Shown piece by piece: positions 1 through 12,625 of a DNA stretch of 64,000 nucleotides (its first letter is position 1; every line of letters begins with the position of its first letter). The position numbers and the translations under genes were made by a program. The notes beneath the pieces are model-generated. The model saw only the letters and a list, made by a program, of their open reading frames with translations, made no database searches and was not told the DNA's origin. Origin of the DNA: Dermatemys mawii (Eukaryota > Chordata > Testudines > Dermatemydidae); contig ML677335.1 of the NCBI GenBank assembly GCA_007922305.1, forward strand, positions 18,634,246 through 18,698,245, in the 5' to 3' direction.

Positions 1-3000
1 ATTAATGAAGTATTTCTTGTGATAATATACAAATAGATCTGATAAGGCAAAGACAGGGAGATTTTGCATTCCCACTTCAGTATTCTGCATAGATGAAACT
101 ACTCTTCATAATTTGGCTACTACTTGTGCATGGCTTATCAGGGTGTGTGTGGCAGTGGGTAGTTGATATGGTGGATTTTGTATGTATATATGACATTTCT
201 AGTGATTTAGGTGAAAACAAATATTTTAAAATAAATTAAATGAGATGTTGCATGAACTCCTACCACCTGTGCTGAACAAAGGGGGTAAGTAGAACTGTTG
301 TAGGTTATATTCTTTTTCTGTTTGCATTCTTCTGGTGGTTTTTAAATTAACTGTTCTGTTTTGATCACAAAACAGAAGAGAGAAACTGCCCCCAAACCAT
401 TTCTTTATACTACAGAGCCTAATTGAGCACAATTTCAAATCTTTCATAGTTCAGAATCACCTAATTTATTGGCTAAATGGATCTTGGTGCTATATTACAA
501 TTTTACACATACACACACCACAGCAGAAAATCAGTTATTGGCTAAATCTAGTTTTATTGTCACTATCATTCGCTCCCCAGTCTGGGATGACCATACAAAT
601 CCCCAGTGCTGTACCTATCTCTTCTTTTCAAAGAAGGAAAAAAGACACCTGATTGTTCAGCATTCAGGAATATTTTCCTCTTTAGATGGAAACATATAAT
701 TTCAATTAGCATAGCCTAATGTGGAGCTTGATCAGAACACCAACAAAAGCGTGGCAATCCTAAAGCAAATGTGGTCATTCCACTGACTCCCATGCAAGTT
801 CCACTGACATTTTAAGACACTCATTCTAATCTTGAAACCATTAATGTATTAGGTTCTAGCTAATTCGACACCATGTCACCATCTATGATTCTCCAAGAGG
901 ATTATGATTATTTGGGACAATTCATAGCAAAGCCTCTGAGAGCCAGAGCCAAACCTTCTTAGTTAAGGGGATCCATGTTTGAAACAAAACTCCAGGGAAG
1001 TTGAGGTGAATCCAGAATCTGACTACTTTAGGAAGTGTTGCAGAACCTTCTGTTTGATAAAGCTTTACACTAGAACCAGAATGACATTCAAAATGTCATA
1101 TGCGGCCTTCTCTTCTCCTTCTCCTCCCACTCAATAAAAAACACAAAGCAAAGCTTTCCATCATCTGAAAAAAAAGAGAAGAGCCAGAGACTCCATGAAA
1201 GGGCTTTGCTATTGCCAATCTATCTTATGTGAAAAGTGCTCAAATACTGCAGTATTGTGTGGCAGTACAAATCCCTAAGATTGATAGATAGGGCACAGTT
1301 TTGATAATAACTAGAGCAAAATAAAATAAGATCATCTTGAAATTCAACCCATTTTCAAGTTAGCAATATGTCTGCAAAAATGCACTGTTCTTCAGCCTTT
1401 TTTGTCTCAGTTAAAATGTCACTTGCTTTGTTCACTGTTTTACATTACCCAGATGTGAGTGGAAATTACACTTCAGATTTTCAAATTTCGTGCTGGATTG
1501 ATTGGCTTCATTACTTGGTTACAGAATCTCATAGTATTTCTTCCACTTTTCTGATTGGCTGGATCTACTCTATATGTTCAGAATATATTTTTCTCAGTGA
1601 AAGATTGTGCCTACCAGGAAAAAAAAGAATCACAAGTGGATCAAATTAATTCTCTTATTTATACCTGTACTGCTCCATTTACTTTTTAGGAGATGAATTT
1701 GGCTTATTTTCTGTTTCTCAGTATTTAACATTTCAAATAATTAAATAACTTTACAGCTTGGGTACTGACTACTTTTTCCAGTATATGAAATTCTAATTAA
1801 ACTGCACATTTATTGTATCATATTACAAGTGGAATAACCCCTGCAAATTTCTTTCTGCTGTGGTATCAGAGCACTAATATATTTGTCTGTTTATTGATTC
1901 CTGCCTTCCCATAGACTATTGTCCTGTCTATACTTTATTTATGCATTCTGGGAACAGATTCTTTGCATTACTGGTATTAAGCCTTGTGTTTGTTAATATA
2001 TTGTCTGTAAGGGAACACATGCCCCTGAAAAGAATTTGAATTATGTTCTGAACCAGAGGCATTCCTGACAAAATGAAAAGGCTCAGGAGATGCCACAGCA
2101 GGCTGGGGGTCCTACATTTGCAAAATCAGCGTTTTCTCCAAACAGCTACTACTACTAGAAAAGAATTGTACTGGGATGCTGAGAACAAAGCTTGGAAGCT
2201 ACTTAAATAGCTTCTTGAGCACTGGCTTCTCTCAAACTAGACAATTCTGCCTCTAGATCTGTGGGAGCTGACACCCAACAAGGAGGTCCCTTTTGTCAAG
2301 GAAGTACTTTCCAGAGATTGACCGGGGTTCAGGTTTCCTATGGAAAAAATGAGGTGGAGGGAGATGTCTGCTGTTGCTGCTAAATTTGGGAAGGAGGACT
2401 CTTCTTCTGTTAGTTAATCTGGAAATAGATGAACATGCTGCCATGGAGTCCATGAAGAGGAACAGCAGGAAACTACTGAGGATTGGAAAACAAATATTAA
2501 TCGCTAAGAGATGGCTACAGAGGGAGGTCAATGCACCTTATCCCAGTGTACTGCCAGTGACAGAATCTCTCATTTTCAGGAAGCAAAGCAGCAGCTCCAG
2601 CAGCAAGATATGCATTGAACTGCTGTTCTCACTTTTACATCTACTATGTCTTCAGAGGTGTTGTGATGTTAGTTAACATACCTCTCCACTTGATATCAAT
2701 GTGTCACAGACCCAGAATGAAGGACACACATTTTATTCATGTAGGAAACTTAAAATGACATGGGGATTCATTTAATTAGCATTACTGATTTGTTTTTTAT
2801 AATCTTAATTTCATGATTCTTTATTTTTATGTACATTTTCAACAATATAAATGAGGAGAACCCCAAATAAGGGTGGAGTGCAAGTAACTTTGGTGAAAGT
2901 GAGAGACATTACTCAAACTGAGATAGGTGGGCTAATTGGGAGCAGTATGGAAAGATGAAACATGATATTCTGTAGTTCTGTAACTGAATGTAGTGTGTAG

Positions 3001-3992
3001 ATCAAATTCAGTGCTGCTTAAATTAATACCAGAGGAATTCTGCTCTTCTGGAACAATGATAGCATTCCACATGATGTAACTTGCTCCATATGCATGTACA
3101 TATACCGTACCTTCTTGTCTAAATTATGAATGCTCTTTGGATCCTGCTGCTGGTGGTGTTTGATGCAGTGTGGTGCTCTTGATCGCTGTGTCCTTCTGCC
3201 TAAATTCAATTATTCTCACTTTGTTATTTTTGTTTAGTGCCACACTGAGAAAAATGCTGGTACTTGACTTACCAGTGTTCTCTTTTGTTGAGACTATAGG
3301 CGTAAAAGACAATTCACCTTACAGCTACAGCATGCATGGGGCCAGATCCAGTTGAGCAATGCTGAGGATGTGGCCCATTCACTATTATCAGATCACTGAT
3401 AACAGAGCAGGAAGAGCAGAATTTCTCTCATATTATGTGCAAGGGATATAAACAAGGAGTAGAACAGAAGCAGTGCAGTGCAAGGTCCAAGTATTGGAAC
3501 AGGATTGGAACAGGATAATGGTTGAGGTGATTGTTGACACTGGACTCATGACAAGATTTATTTTTGGGATAAAAATGCAAAATATCATAACCACAATCAT
3601 CTTCACTATTCTGTTGTTTAGGTCCTTAGTAAGTAGTAATGATGGAATTTTAGTGGCAGAGTGCCAATGGGTAGTTTTGATACCAGAATATTTTGAAGTG
3701 TACAATGTTTGTGATGACCCAAGTATAAGAAGACAATGTACTATATCTTGTTTTTTTATTATATTATGTTTGTATGTTTGCTTTCCACTTAAGGTATTTT
3801 TTTTTTAGTTGGAGTTGTGGATCTGTTCCGAATCAGTACTTTTATTAAGCTTTATGTTGTTTCTGACCTCTTCTCTTTCATAACCTAGGACCTAGTTTTT
3901 CCTGGTCAAAGGCTTGTGATAAAATCTGGCCTTTCTCCTGTCCTGTCCTCTAAAAGAATTTGTGGAGAACTCAGGTCATAATTGAGGGAAGG
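1..3992. other. intronic DNA, no recognised element
   Basis: AT-rich intron with only short chance reading frames. The slightly more GC-rich piece at about 2040-2680 may be an old repeat, but I cannot assign it. Confidence 0.6.
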
Positions 3993-3994
3993 AG

Positions 3995-4205
3995 TGTTCA
4001 GTGATTAGAGCACAGAATTGCTCAAAAAGAAGCTGGAGAACTAGTGCTGGCTTTGGACATTAATAGCCTCCATTTTCTCACCTATTGTAAATGGAGAGGA
4101 TAGCACCACCCTACTCAATAGGTCTGTGAAGACTAATGTTTGTAAAACTCTTGAAGACTCTCAGGTAAAGGTGCTATCAAAACACAGAGTATTACTTATA
4201 TCATT
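3995..4205 (+). repeat. MIR / CORE-SINE copy, sense
   Basis: Order of landmarks matches a MIR-type SINE: GTTCAGTGATTAGAGCACAG near the 5' end, TTTTCTCACCTATTGTAAATG in the middle (the CATCTGTAAAATGG block), then TGTGAAGACTAATGTTTGTAAA, GGTGCTATCAAAACACAGAG and TATTACTTATAT at the 3' end. Diverged, hence old. Confidence 0.7.
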
Positions 4206-4712
4206 AATAGTTCACAAAGGTGTTAATATTCACTAGTGAAATTGTAGTTCCCAGAAATAAAAGAAGACATCTGACATGAAAATTCTGAGTTCAGAAAAGC
4301 AAAGTCTGTAAAATGTCTTAAATACAGTAGTTGCAAAATACATATGTGCTAGTTTGTCCTTTCTCATTATTCCATACTGTAGATGTGGATTGTGTAAATT
4401 AAACTGTACAAAGTCTTCTTTCTTAACACAAAGCCCATTCTTCTATTCAAGTCAATGGAAGTTTGGCTGTTGGTTTCAGTGTTTGAACCCATGTTATTAC
4501 ATGGATAGTGTACTGACACGATTCCTTCTAATTTATTCCTTTTAAAGAGCATAGTCCTGCTAAATTCTTCCTACTCCATCCCTTTTGTTATATGTTCAGG
4601 AGGCTGGCTCAGCACCTCTAAAGTCAAGCTCATATTAGTGGCAGTGAAAATAATGTGGTGGTGTTAATTGATTGTGAACTGAGTTTCTCAGGAACCAAAA
4701 CAAATGTGGTTA

Positions 4713-5451
4713 CAGTAGAACCTCAGAGTTACAAACACTCCAGGAATGGAGATTTCAGAATTACGAACAATGTTTGTAATTCTGAACAAGATGTTATGGG
4801 ATGTTTCTCAAGGAGGACTGCTTGGAGCGGGGACTCACATCTCTGCCTGCAAACTTCAGAGTTTTCTCCTCCTACCTGTAAGTGGCTGCCCCGTGAGCAG
4901 GGGTATGTACAAGCAGCTGGTTCTGGCCGCTGGATACAAGGGTGATGAGTGAGGCACCATTGGTCATCGCAGTGTCAGAGGTCATGTGGTACAGGCTGGG
5001 CCTTTAAAACTTGGGCGCCAGCTCCAGCAGCAAACACTGCAGGCCAGGTTCCATCAGGAGCTTAAGAAGTTTCTTTCCCAGAGTGGGAGGAGGGAATTGT
5101 GCCTGTGGCTTACAGGAAAGCTTCAGACCCCATCATTACTCCTGCTGTACGTGATAGGGGGCTCACAGCTGTGCCTGTGAAACTGAGTGTCTTCACCTCC
5201 TACCTGTAAGTGGCTCCCTTCTGTGTGGTGAATAAGCGGTGGGGACAGGCAACCCAGTGCCTACCTTTAAGATGTAATATAGACACAGTGCGGTATTTTC
5301 TGGTGAAAGGGGGTTGTGTTTTTTTTTTTTTTTTGGGGGGGGGGGGTTGTTTGTCTCCATTGCTGCCTGATTGTTTACTTCTGGTTCCGCATGGTGTCTG
5401 GTTGACTGGTCAGTCCGTAACTCTGGCATTTGTATCTTTGAGGTTCTATTT
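4713..5451. mobile_element. pogo/Tigger-like non-autonomous DNA transposon (MITE)
   Basis: Starts CAGTAGAACCTCAGAG and ends CTTTGAGGTTCTATTT, an inverted pair, flanked on both sides by TA (4711-4712 and 5452-5453). TA duplications and CAGT ends are the pogo/Tigger pattern. The interior repeats itself: a block around CTCCTACCTGTAAGTGGCT occurs at about 4868-4890 and again at 5193-5213. It also holds a poly-T/poly-G run at 5320-5347. No transposase frame is visible. Confidence 0.75.
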
Positions 5452-5852
5452 TATTTCCAAGGAGAGTGTGAGACATTTTTGTAATAACAGGTGACATACA
5501 AAAACTGTTAGTGTTAATATCATTGTAAAACTAAATTTAAAAAATCTGGAACTCATAGGCCAGTTTCATCAAAATGATAATGGGTAGAAAACTTTGTGTG
5601 AACTAATGAACAGATGGGATTCTCACTTGTTTTACAATTCAAAATAACAAATGTTAACATATTTATAGAAAACAAACACTTTAAAGATAACTGTCACATG
5701 TAAATTTGGAAGATGCAAACATACTTCTGGGTTTTGTATCACAAAATGTCCTCTACAACTTCTTGCTAGGCAGCATTTTGGATTCATTACTTAGGTGGAA
5801 TATGTCCTGTGATCATTTTTCATTGTTAGTAAAACAACTTTAGTTTGCATTT

Positions 5853-6064
5853 AAGAACATAAGAACAGCCAGGCTGGCTCCATCTAGCCCCACATGCTGT
5901 CTTCCAACAGTGGCTAATATTAGGTGTGTTAGAGGGAATAAACAGAACAGGTAAGCATCAAGTTATCCACATGGGCAGAGAATCAAAGCCATGCTTTTAA
6001 GTGTCCTTACCTTTTGTTTGCCAGAAACTGTGAATGGGTGACACTGGATGGATAACTTTGATTT
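5853..6064 (-). mobile_element. CR1 LINE 3' end with inverted 5' segment
   Basis: 5853-5985 is the antisense of a turtle-type CR1 3' end. It begins AAGAACATAAGAACAGCC, the reverse of the TTCTTATGTTCTT terminus, and runs through CAGTGGCTAAT and AGAGGGAATAAACAG. 6018-6064 holds the next upstream block of the same consensus (ACTGTGAATGGGTGAC, GATGGATAACTTTGAT) but in sense orientation. The two parts therefore form a 3' end plus an inverted 5' piece. Confidence 0.65.
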
Positions 6065-6839
6065 ATAGGTTGTTTGAGTTGTTGGTGGCTTTTTTTAACA
6101 AATTAAAATTCTTACCTGTTAGAGATCCACAGAACCTGTCTGAGAACATCCAAAACACTGGCAATTGATTAGCGGTTTCCATGGGCACATACAAAAACCT
6201 GGATTTGTTCCTCAAGTGTGCCACTCTTTACAGCCACTGCACCTTTTAAATTCTGTATTTATCTGTATCTGCCGGTTATATAAAAAAGTCATTGCCAGTC
6301 TTTCAGTGAATAGCCAAACTCAAGGCCAATTTTCTATTGTTAAAATTCTCATTTGTTGCCTTTTCACTTTTGAATAGAGGTGTGTGAAATTTTCTTAAGT
6401 CACTGGCTTTTCATTTTTTTTATGAACCTGGACCTGTTTTGAGCAAGTTCCTGCCTTCCCAGAGATTTCAGGAAGCCTTTGATTTATGCTGAGCATTATA
6501 GTTTCTACTTGAAACTCATAGTGGAATGTAGTTCGTACAAATACATACAAAACAAAATAATAGTGCTAAATATTGTCATTCCCACTATCCATGAAGCAAA
6601 ATTGGTCAATTTCTCTTGGCTCTGCTTCTCAATTCTAATGCATAAGGCAATGATTCATTCATTACCTCCTCCATTATCCTTTTTTATTTAAAAAAAAAAA
6701 AAAAATCAACCCCTAAAAGGGAACTCTCCATCTTACATATTGATAGGAAAGGCTAATTAGATAGCAGAATAATAAAGATAGTTGTGAGATTCCCAAACAT
6801 TAATTGGAGCCATATTGCACCATCAGTTTTTAAACCAGT

Positions 6840-7015
6840 AGAGCTTCCAACTAAAGATTTCAAAGTATTTTGCAACAATTATCTAGTAATACTCACATTA
6901 CCCTAAGATAGAACAGTGGTACCTCTACTTTATAACTCAGTTTCCACATCTCTAAAGAGGTTAAGTGGCCATGGTCACAAGAGAATTCTGTGGCAGAGCT
7001 GGGAATAGTGTTGTG
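6840..7015 (-). repeat. MIR / CORE-SINE copy, antisense
   Basis: Antisense MIR landmarks in order: AAAGATTTCAAAGTATTTTG, then AACTCAGTTTCCACATC near the fold, AGAGGTTAAGTGGCCATGGT, and TGTGGCAGAGCTGGGAATAG. Diverged. Confidence 0.6.
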
Positions 7016-8562
7016 GCTTGTGACTAACTCTGTCATAGTTTTACCTCACATAATTATTACAGTGTAACCTTCCTGGAGAATATGCAGCATAAAAAAAAGA
7101 GAGAACTGTAAACATCTTAAGGAGTTAAGGCCCCAAACTCTGGCTTGTGCTTGAGTTAGGTGACCCAGGGTCAAATGGCTGCATTAAGGAGGTGGCTGCT
7201 TGTTTACACAGAGATGAGGGGGAGGGAAGAGGATGGTTTACTTGTAGTAGGGCTAGAGTGATGGCTTGCCCGGACTCTATCTATCCTGGTGGAATGAGAA
7301 CCGCAGGGAACAGAAAAAGCTGAGAAGCATAGTTGGCCAGGGAGCACTCAGGTGGAGCCATGGCCAGGTTGGGCCAGAGAAGTGTCTGAGGGCTAAAGGG
7401 AGCTTACTGGGTTCAGAGAAGAGCCAGTGATAGCAAGAATGGGGATGGAACCTAGTCCAGCTAAGCTTGATGTAGAAAAATAGAATGGGAATGTGTGCTA
7501 AAGGGAACATGTGAAGACTATCTGTGACTTGAATGGCTAACAGAGCTGTTTGTGATGGAACCCAAATGTCTTACTACAAGAAGAGGAATGTTGATCAAAA
7601 CTCCTGGGTCTGTGGGAGTTGTTTGGAGAGTTGGAGTGGAAACTGAGGTGCAGACAGATAATTCGGTGGGTAATGCTGACTCTAATGAAGTCCCATTCAG
7701 AGTTTGAACTCTGTGTAGAATGCTGGAACAATGGTGATGTGTATGCTATGTTCTATAATGATGGAGAGTGTTGGGAATATGCCCTAAACAAATCAGAGTT
7801 AGCAGTTTTCAATAGCTTGTAACTTGTCCAAATCTGAACTGGCACCTATGAAGTCTTGATCCAGGCGTATCTTCCTGCAAGACTTCAAGGGCCTTTGCAA
7901 GTAATAGAGACTTCAAGCTTTTCAAAAAAGCTCCTTTTGATTAAATTGTTAGGCAAACAAAGCCTAGCTTCTGCTACTCCCTGTTTAATAAAGTGGAGAA
8001 ACATATTTGTAAATTAGAATTGAATTCATAGTTTTCAAATGGAAAGAGAGAGAGAGAATACACACAGTGAACTTTAAAATGTAAACTAAGGAGATGGTTA
8101 AGTTCCAATCTCTTGGTACACCACTGCTACCAACCTCGGATTCTGGATGTATATTTCCAAGTATAAAAAATAGGATTTGATATTGATTATAAACATAACC
8201 TGCTTTGTGAAGCAAGAGATGACATCTTGGACAGTATGACAGAATTTATAATGCTTTCAAACAATGTAATCTCTTTAACCATTACTGCAAAAATTTGGTG
8301 GCTTTATTTTCTCTGAAACCATTTATGAGCTATGAACAGTCAAGCAAACTCATTCCCTTTGTAAATATTTGTCATCATCTTTTCTGCAGAGTACTCTGTG
8401 GAAATATCCATGCTATAGCTCTGCAGAAACCCTGCAAAATCCTCTAATAATCTCGCAAAACTCTGCAAGGCTGTACCAAATATGTACTTCCACATTCTGG
8501 ATTCTTTTGGAGAAGCATTGAAAATTGTGACATCTATTAATTGATTAGGTGGGATAAGAGTA

Positions 8563-9086
8563 CAGTAAAAGCTGTGTTATTTGGCACTTTACCATCCAGA
8601 AAGCACTAGAAACCAGCATTTCAGATAGTCATTAAAACTCTGGTTGGCATGGGTGCTGGCAGGCACCCTACCTGGCTCCTTGTGGCTCCCCAGAAGTGGT
8701 GACATGTCCCTCCTGCTCTTAAGTGGTGGAACAACCATGGGGGCTCCTGGCACTGCCTCCACCTGCCCCAAGGGCTGGCTGTGGGTGGAGGCAGTGTGCG
8801 GAGCCACCTGGCTGCATCTTCACCAAGGAGCAGCAGGGACATGTCTCCAGTGGCAGGGAGCCATCGAAGATGAGTGCTGCCCCGATCCAGTACCCCAAAA
8901 TCCCTCTCAAGCCCCAACCTCCTACCCCATGCCATCTCCTGCCACCAAACCCCTTCCCAGAGCCCACACCCCAGTCCTGATCCCCATCTCACATCCAAAC
9001 TCCTTCCCTCCCTCTTAGTTAACTGGATTTTTTGACTATCCAGCACCTGCCATTCTTCCAACATGCTGGATACAAAGCTTTTACTG
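8563..9086. mobile_element. pogo/Tigger-like MITE with GC-rich interior
   Basis: Left end CAGTAAAAGCTGTGTTAT is preceded by TA (8561-8562). Right end ACAAAGCTTTTACTG is its diverged inverse, ending at 9086 (the right flank reads CA, probably a mutated TA). Inverted similarity continues inward (CCAGAAAGCACT against AGCACCTGCC). The interior is much more GC-rich than the intron and contains its own inverted pair, GTGACATGTCCCTCCTGCTC at 8698-8717 and GAGCAGCAGGGACATGTCTC at 8828-8847. The reading frames over it on both strands are therefore mirror copies, not genes. Confidence 0.75.
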
Positions 9087-9234
9087 CACATTGACTCAAA
9101 CCACTCCAACAGACTAGAATAAAATACATCTTGGAATAAAGATTTTAATGCAGTTATTAAATGAAAAAATCCAAAAGCTGTATGCTTAAGGCTGTGGCAA
9201 ATTGCTGGCACTATTATGCTGGGTCCCATGCTTT

Positions 9235-9745
9235 GTCTTCTTGGGGGGCAGGGTTCAGGGAGCCATTTTTTGCCCCTGAACAGGGTATTAACTGCCCCAC
9301 TAATATCCAAGAGGAGGGGAGTGGAGAGGGAGGGACCCGGGCCCACCCTCTACTCCGAGTCCCAGCCCAGGGGCCCTAAGAATAGCGGTAAACCACTTGA
9401 ACTAGCTATTCCTTCCTCTGGGCTACTTCGCTGTCCTACCTTCAGCGAAGGCTTCCTGCCCTCTCTCTGCACAAGCCAGGTGTCTCTTTACCTAGGGTCT
9501 GAGTCGTCTTTGTTCCAAACTCTTCTCTGCTTTCCTCCAAACCAATCCTCTCTGCTCCAACACCTTCCCCTGTCTGCCTGAAGCAGGGGGTTTTATTGAG
9601 TCCCTAACAGGGCCTTGATTGACTGCAGGTGCTCCAATTAACCTGCTGCCTGCTTCCCTAGTCTACAGGGAGCCACGCCCAAGTAGCCTTGAGTTAATAT
9701 ATCTCCTCTCAAGCACTCTGCCACAGCTCCCTGACCCTCCTCTTA
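9235..9745. repeat. GC-rich dispersed repeat, unclassified (possibly LTR-derived)
   Basis: A GC-rich block in AT-rich surroundings. It contains GGGCCCACCCTCTACTCCGA and GTCCCAGCCCAGGGGCCCTA, closely matched at 42508-42552. The later part (TTGATTGACTGCAGGTGCTC, AATTAACCTGCTGCCTGC) resembles LTR-like repeats I recall from turtle genomes, but that is memory, not a search. Confidence 0.5.
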
Positions 9746-12019
9746 TCACAAGGCATAGACAATGAATACCAGAAGTGAAATTCTGGCCCATTTCAAATCG
9801 GTGGCAAGACTCCCACACATTTGAGTTAGCCTGGGACTTCATCCTTGATCTTCTATGCATTCCGATGTATTTTACTATACATTCTAACATTTTTCACTCA
9901 TCCTTCTTTTTTATGCATGTTAATACATTATTTACTGGGCATTTGGCAGTGGATGCTTTACAGGGCATAATAGGTGGCCAGTATTAATATATGGTTTGAG
10001 TAACACAGTATCTTCAGACTTTCATTTCCCTTTTCACATTTACAGCATTGACATACCATTTATTTCCTGCTGTTATGTTAGGAACTGCAAAATCGTGCAC
10101 CCCATGTTGTATTGATCCACAGTAACTGGAAAACAGTTTCCCAAGAGAATTCCATAGAACCCTCCTATGTGACTCCAACTGTTTTCCATAGTAGTTCTAT
10201 CAGTATTAAGTTACTTTTCTACAAAAAGGACACATAAGATACAAAAGGGACATATAAGATTGTTTTATTTTTCTCTTTTGGGCAGATTGTTCTTAATCTT
10301 CTAAAGCTCTTCGCTGCAACCACTCTTCTCTGTAATGGCAGGCTGGCTTCAGTGCATGATAAATCTAATTTCATTTTAAGTTTGCTAACTGTTTTTACAA
10401 TCTAACAGGAAGACACACAGCAATTTGTTTGAGAAACTGAGACAAATAAAATGTGGATTAGGTGCTGATGCTGCTCTCTGTGGTATTTACTGTACAATAC
10501 ATGGAGGAGTTATCATAAGGAAAGTCTGCTTTTGTCAATTTGCTTTCCTATAAAAAATGTGGTAAATGTGAACAGCATGTGTAAGCTTTTTATATCTTGG
10601 CCTCGGTTTGGATCTTTAATTTCCTTCATTGTACATAATCCTAAATACATAATCTGGCACCATGCCATTATTCATTACTCTTCCCCTCCCACCATTTTTG
10701 TGCTTCCCTATAGAGAACAGCTGCTTTCAGGAGTCTGTTAGTAGTGCATTAAAAGCCAAGCCAAGCCCTTGGGCTGCTGCACCTTTACATAATTTCTGTT
10801 TTCAAAAAACAATGATATGCAACAGTTGTTTTGTTTTTCTTAATTCAAATGACTCTAACAACAAAAGCTACTTGTAACACTTTTTATTTTGCCCCTATTT
10901 AATATATACAGTCAATGCTGGTATCTCGTTGTTAATACAGCCTACACAAAGCATGTAAAATACATGATTAAAAATCACAATTTGGGTCAGGTTATTCATT
11001 TAAAGTGATTTTCTATAATTGTTCTCAACCATGAAGCTGAATTTTTCTTTGGACTTGTTTACTCTGTTAGTGTATGACAAGCCAGGGAATAAACATACAG
11101 TACTCTTGCTTTTGCTGAACAATAACTGCCTGCATGTACCCTGCTACCATGCATTAGAAGTTTCGTAGTTCACTTTGACATATTGCCATTTCAAACAGAT
11201 CATGGAGATAAGCCATTTCTTGCAATATTTGTTTTTGTTTTACATCTTGTAGTTTATTTGAATAGCACAGAAGTAAATACACTCTGAGATTTTGATATGA
11301 GTCACACCTTATCAATTGCACAGTAGTGGAACGGCAAGACTGATTCATAGCTTAAGGATTTATTACATAAAGACACACATGAAAGTAGCCAGTATGCATA
11401 CACGTGAATGATGTACACAAAGGAACTACGTGTGCCTATTCTATGCTCAAACACAAAGAACAGAGGAGTTTTTATACTGTTTTCCTTAAATTTTTCAATG
11501 CATCATGAAGGGCATGTTGATTCTTCCTTACACAGCCTCCATTGCATTCAACTGTGGATCAGAAATTGATATATTCAAGGTGTGTGTGCACGTGTGATCA
11601 ATGCACAAATCTGTGCACACACAAGTGTGAATATGCTTGTGGCCATTTGACTCCTGCATGACCCAGTGGAGACCAATGATGTAACACAAGCAAAAAAATG
11701 TTGCATTCGTGTAAAGTCAAAACTGGCAGAGGTGCTCAGCTGATTACATCTTGTTTGTTTGTTGTTTAGAATTCATGATTGACTGTTCTCAAATATCAGA
11801 CTTACGTGCATTAATGTCAATGAGATTACTCTCATGATTTAAGTTAGGTATGGGCTAAGCACCTCAATGCCTTGGAAAATGTCTGTGTACTGTATGTAAT
11901 ACAAAAATATTTTGAAATAATAGAAATAAAAAATTGTTTATTCTCACATATAAAACCTTTGCTTTAAAAACATAGGGTTGAAATTACATTTATTTGGAAT
12001 CCAGCTGATATATCAATTA
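9746..12019. other. intronic DNA, no recognised element
   Basis: AT-rich. The alternating tract around 11575-11625 (GTGTGTGTGCACGTGTG, later GTGCACACAC) is a small inverted pair. Nothing else stands out. Confidence 0.55.
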
Positions 12020-12232
12020 TCCAAAATAACAAAGCTGGAGGGTGGGGGACTGTCTGTACCAGAAGGGGCATAAGCATCGACTCTTGCTTGCCTGCTTGGC
12101 TGCTGCAAAGCATGTATTTAGTAATGGGTGAAGGCTGGGAAGCTGCTTATATTTTGGCAATAAAGCCTGGTTATACTTATATACCTGGTGTGGCTTCGTT
12201 GAGGGTATCCGAGCCCACTTTGGTGTGACAGC
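12020..12232 (+). mobile_element. LTR-like end (poly-A signal plus R/U5-like part)
   Basis: Contains AATAAA at 12159-12164 followed by GGTTATACTTATATACC, GTGTGGCTTCGTTGAGGG and TATCCGAGCCC, ending near TTGGTGTGACA (12230). The layout (signal, short spacer, CA end) looks like the 3' half of a retroviral-type LTR. It resembles a repeat I recall from turtles. The partner LTR and internal genes are absent. Confidence 0.45.
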
Positions 12233-12287
12233 TCTTGATCACAGCAGCCTCTTCAGCCAAATGGAAGTGGTTCTCAAAGATGGGCAA

Positions 12288-12376
12288 CGTAGATTTTGTG
12301 AAAAGGGACCATTGAGATCATCTAGTCTGACCTTCTGCAAAACACAGGCCAGAGAATTTCATTCAGTAATTCATGA
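12288..12376 (-). mobile_element. CR1-type 3' tail, antisense (copy A)
   Basis: AGGGACCATTGAGATCATC, TAGTCTGACCTTCTG and ACACAGGCCAGAGAATTTC match the 3' end of the antisense CR1 copies at 17650 and 28302. Only the tail remains. Confidence 0.6.
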
Positions 12377-12414
12377 TTGATGAAAACTTGTATGGCAATA
12401 AGGAATTGGCTATT

Positions 12415-12625
<211 letters not shown>

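Noticed and set aside
2253..2676. Overlapping frames on both strands around 2.4 kb
   Set aside because: No domain, no splice context, and both strands equally open; at most an old unassigned repeat.
3473..3808. 111-codon frame
   Set aside because: Overlaps an equally long frame on the other strand; no recognisable domain.
8621..9346. 241-codon open frame on the minus strand
   Set aside because: It spans a GC-rich MITE core and its flank. Mirror-image text on the plus strand shows it arises from inverted repeats and composition.
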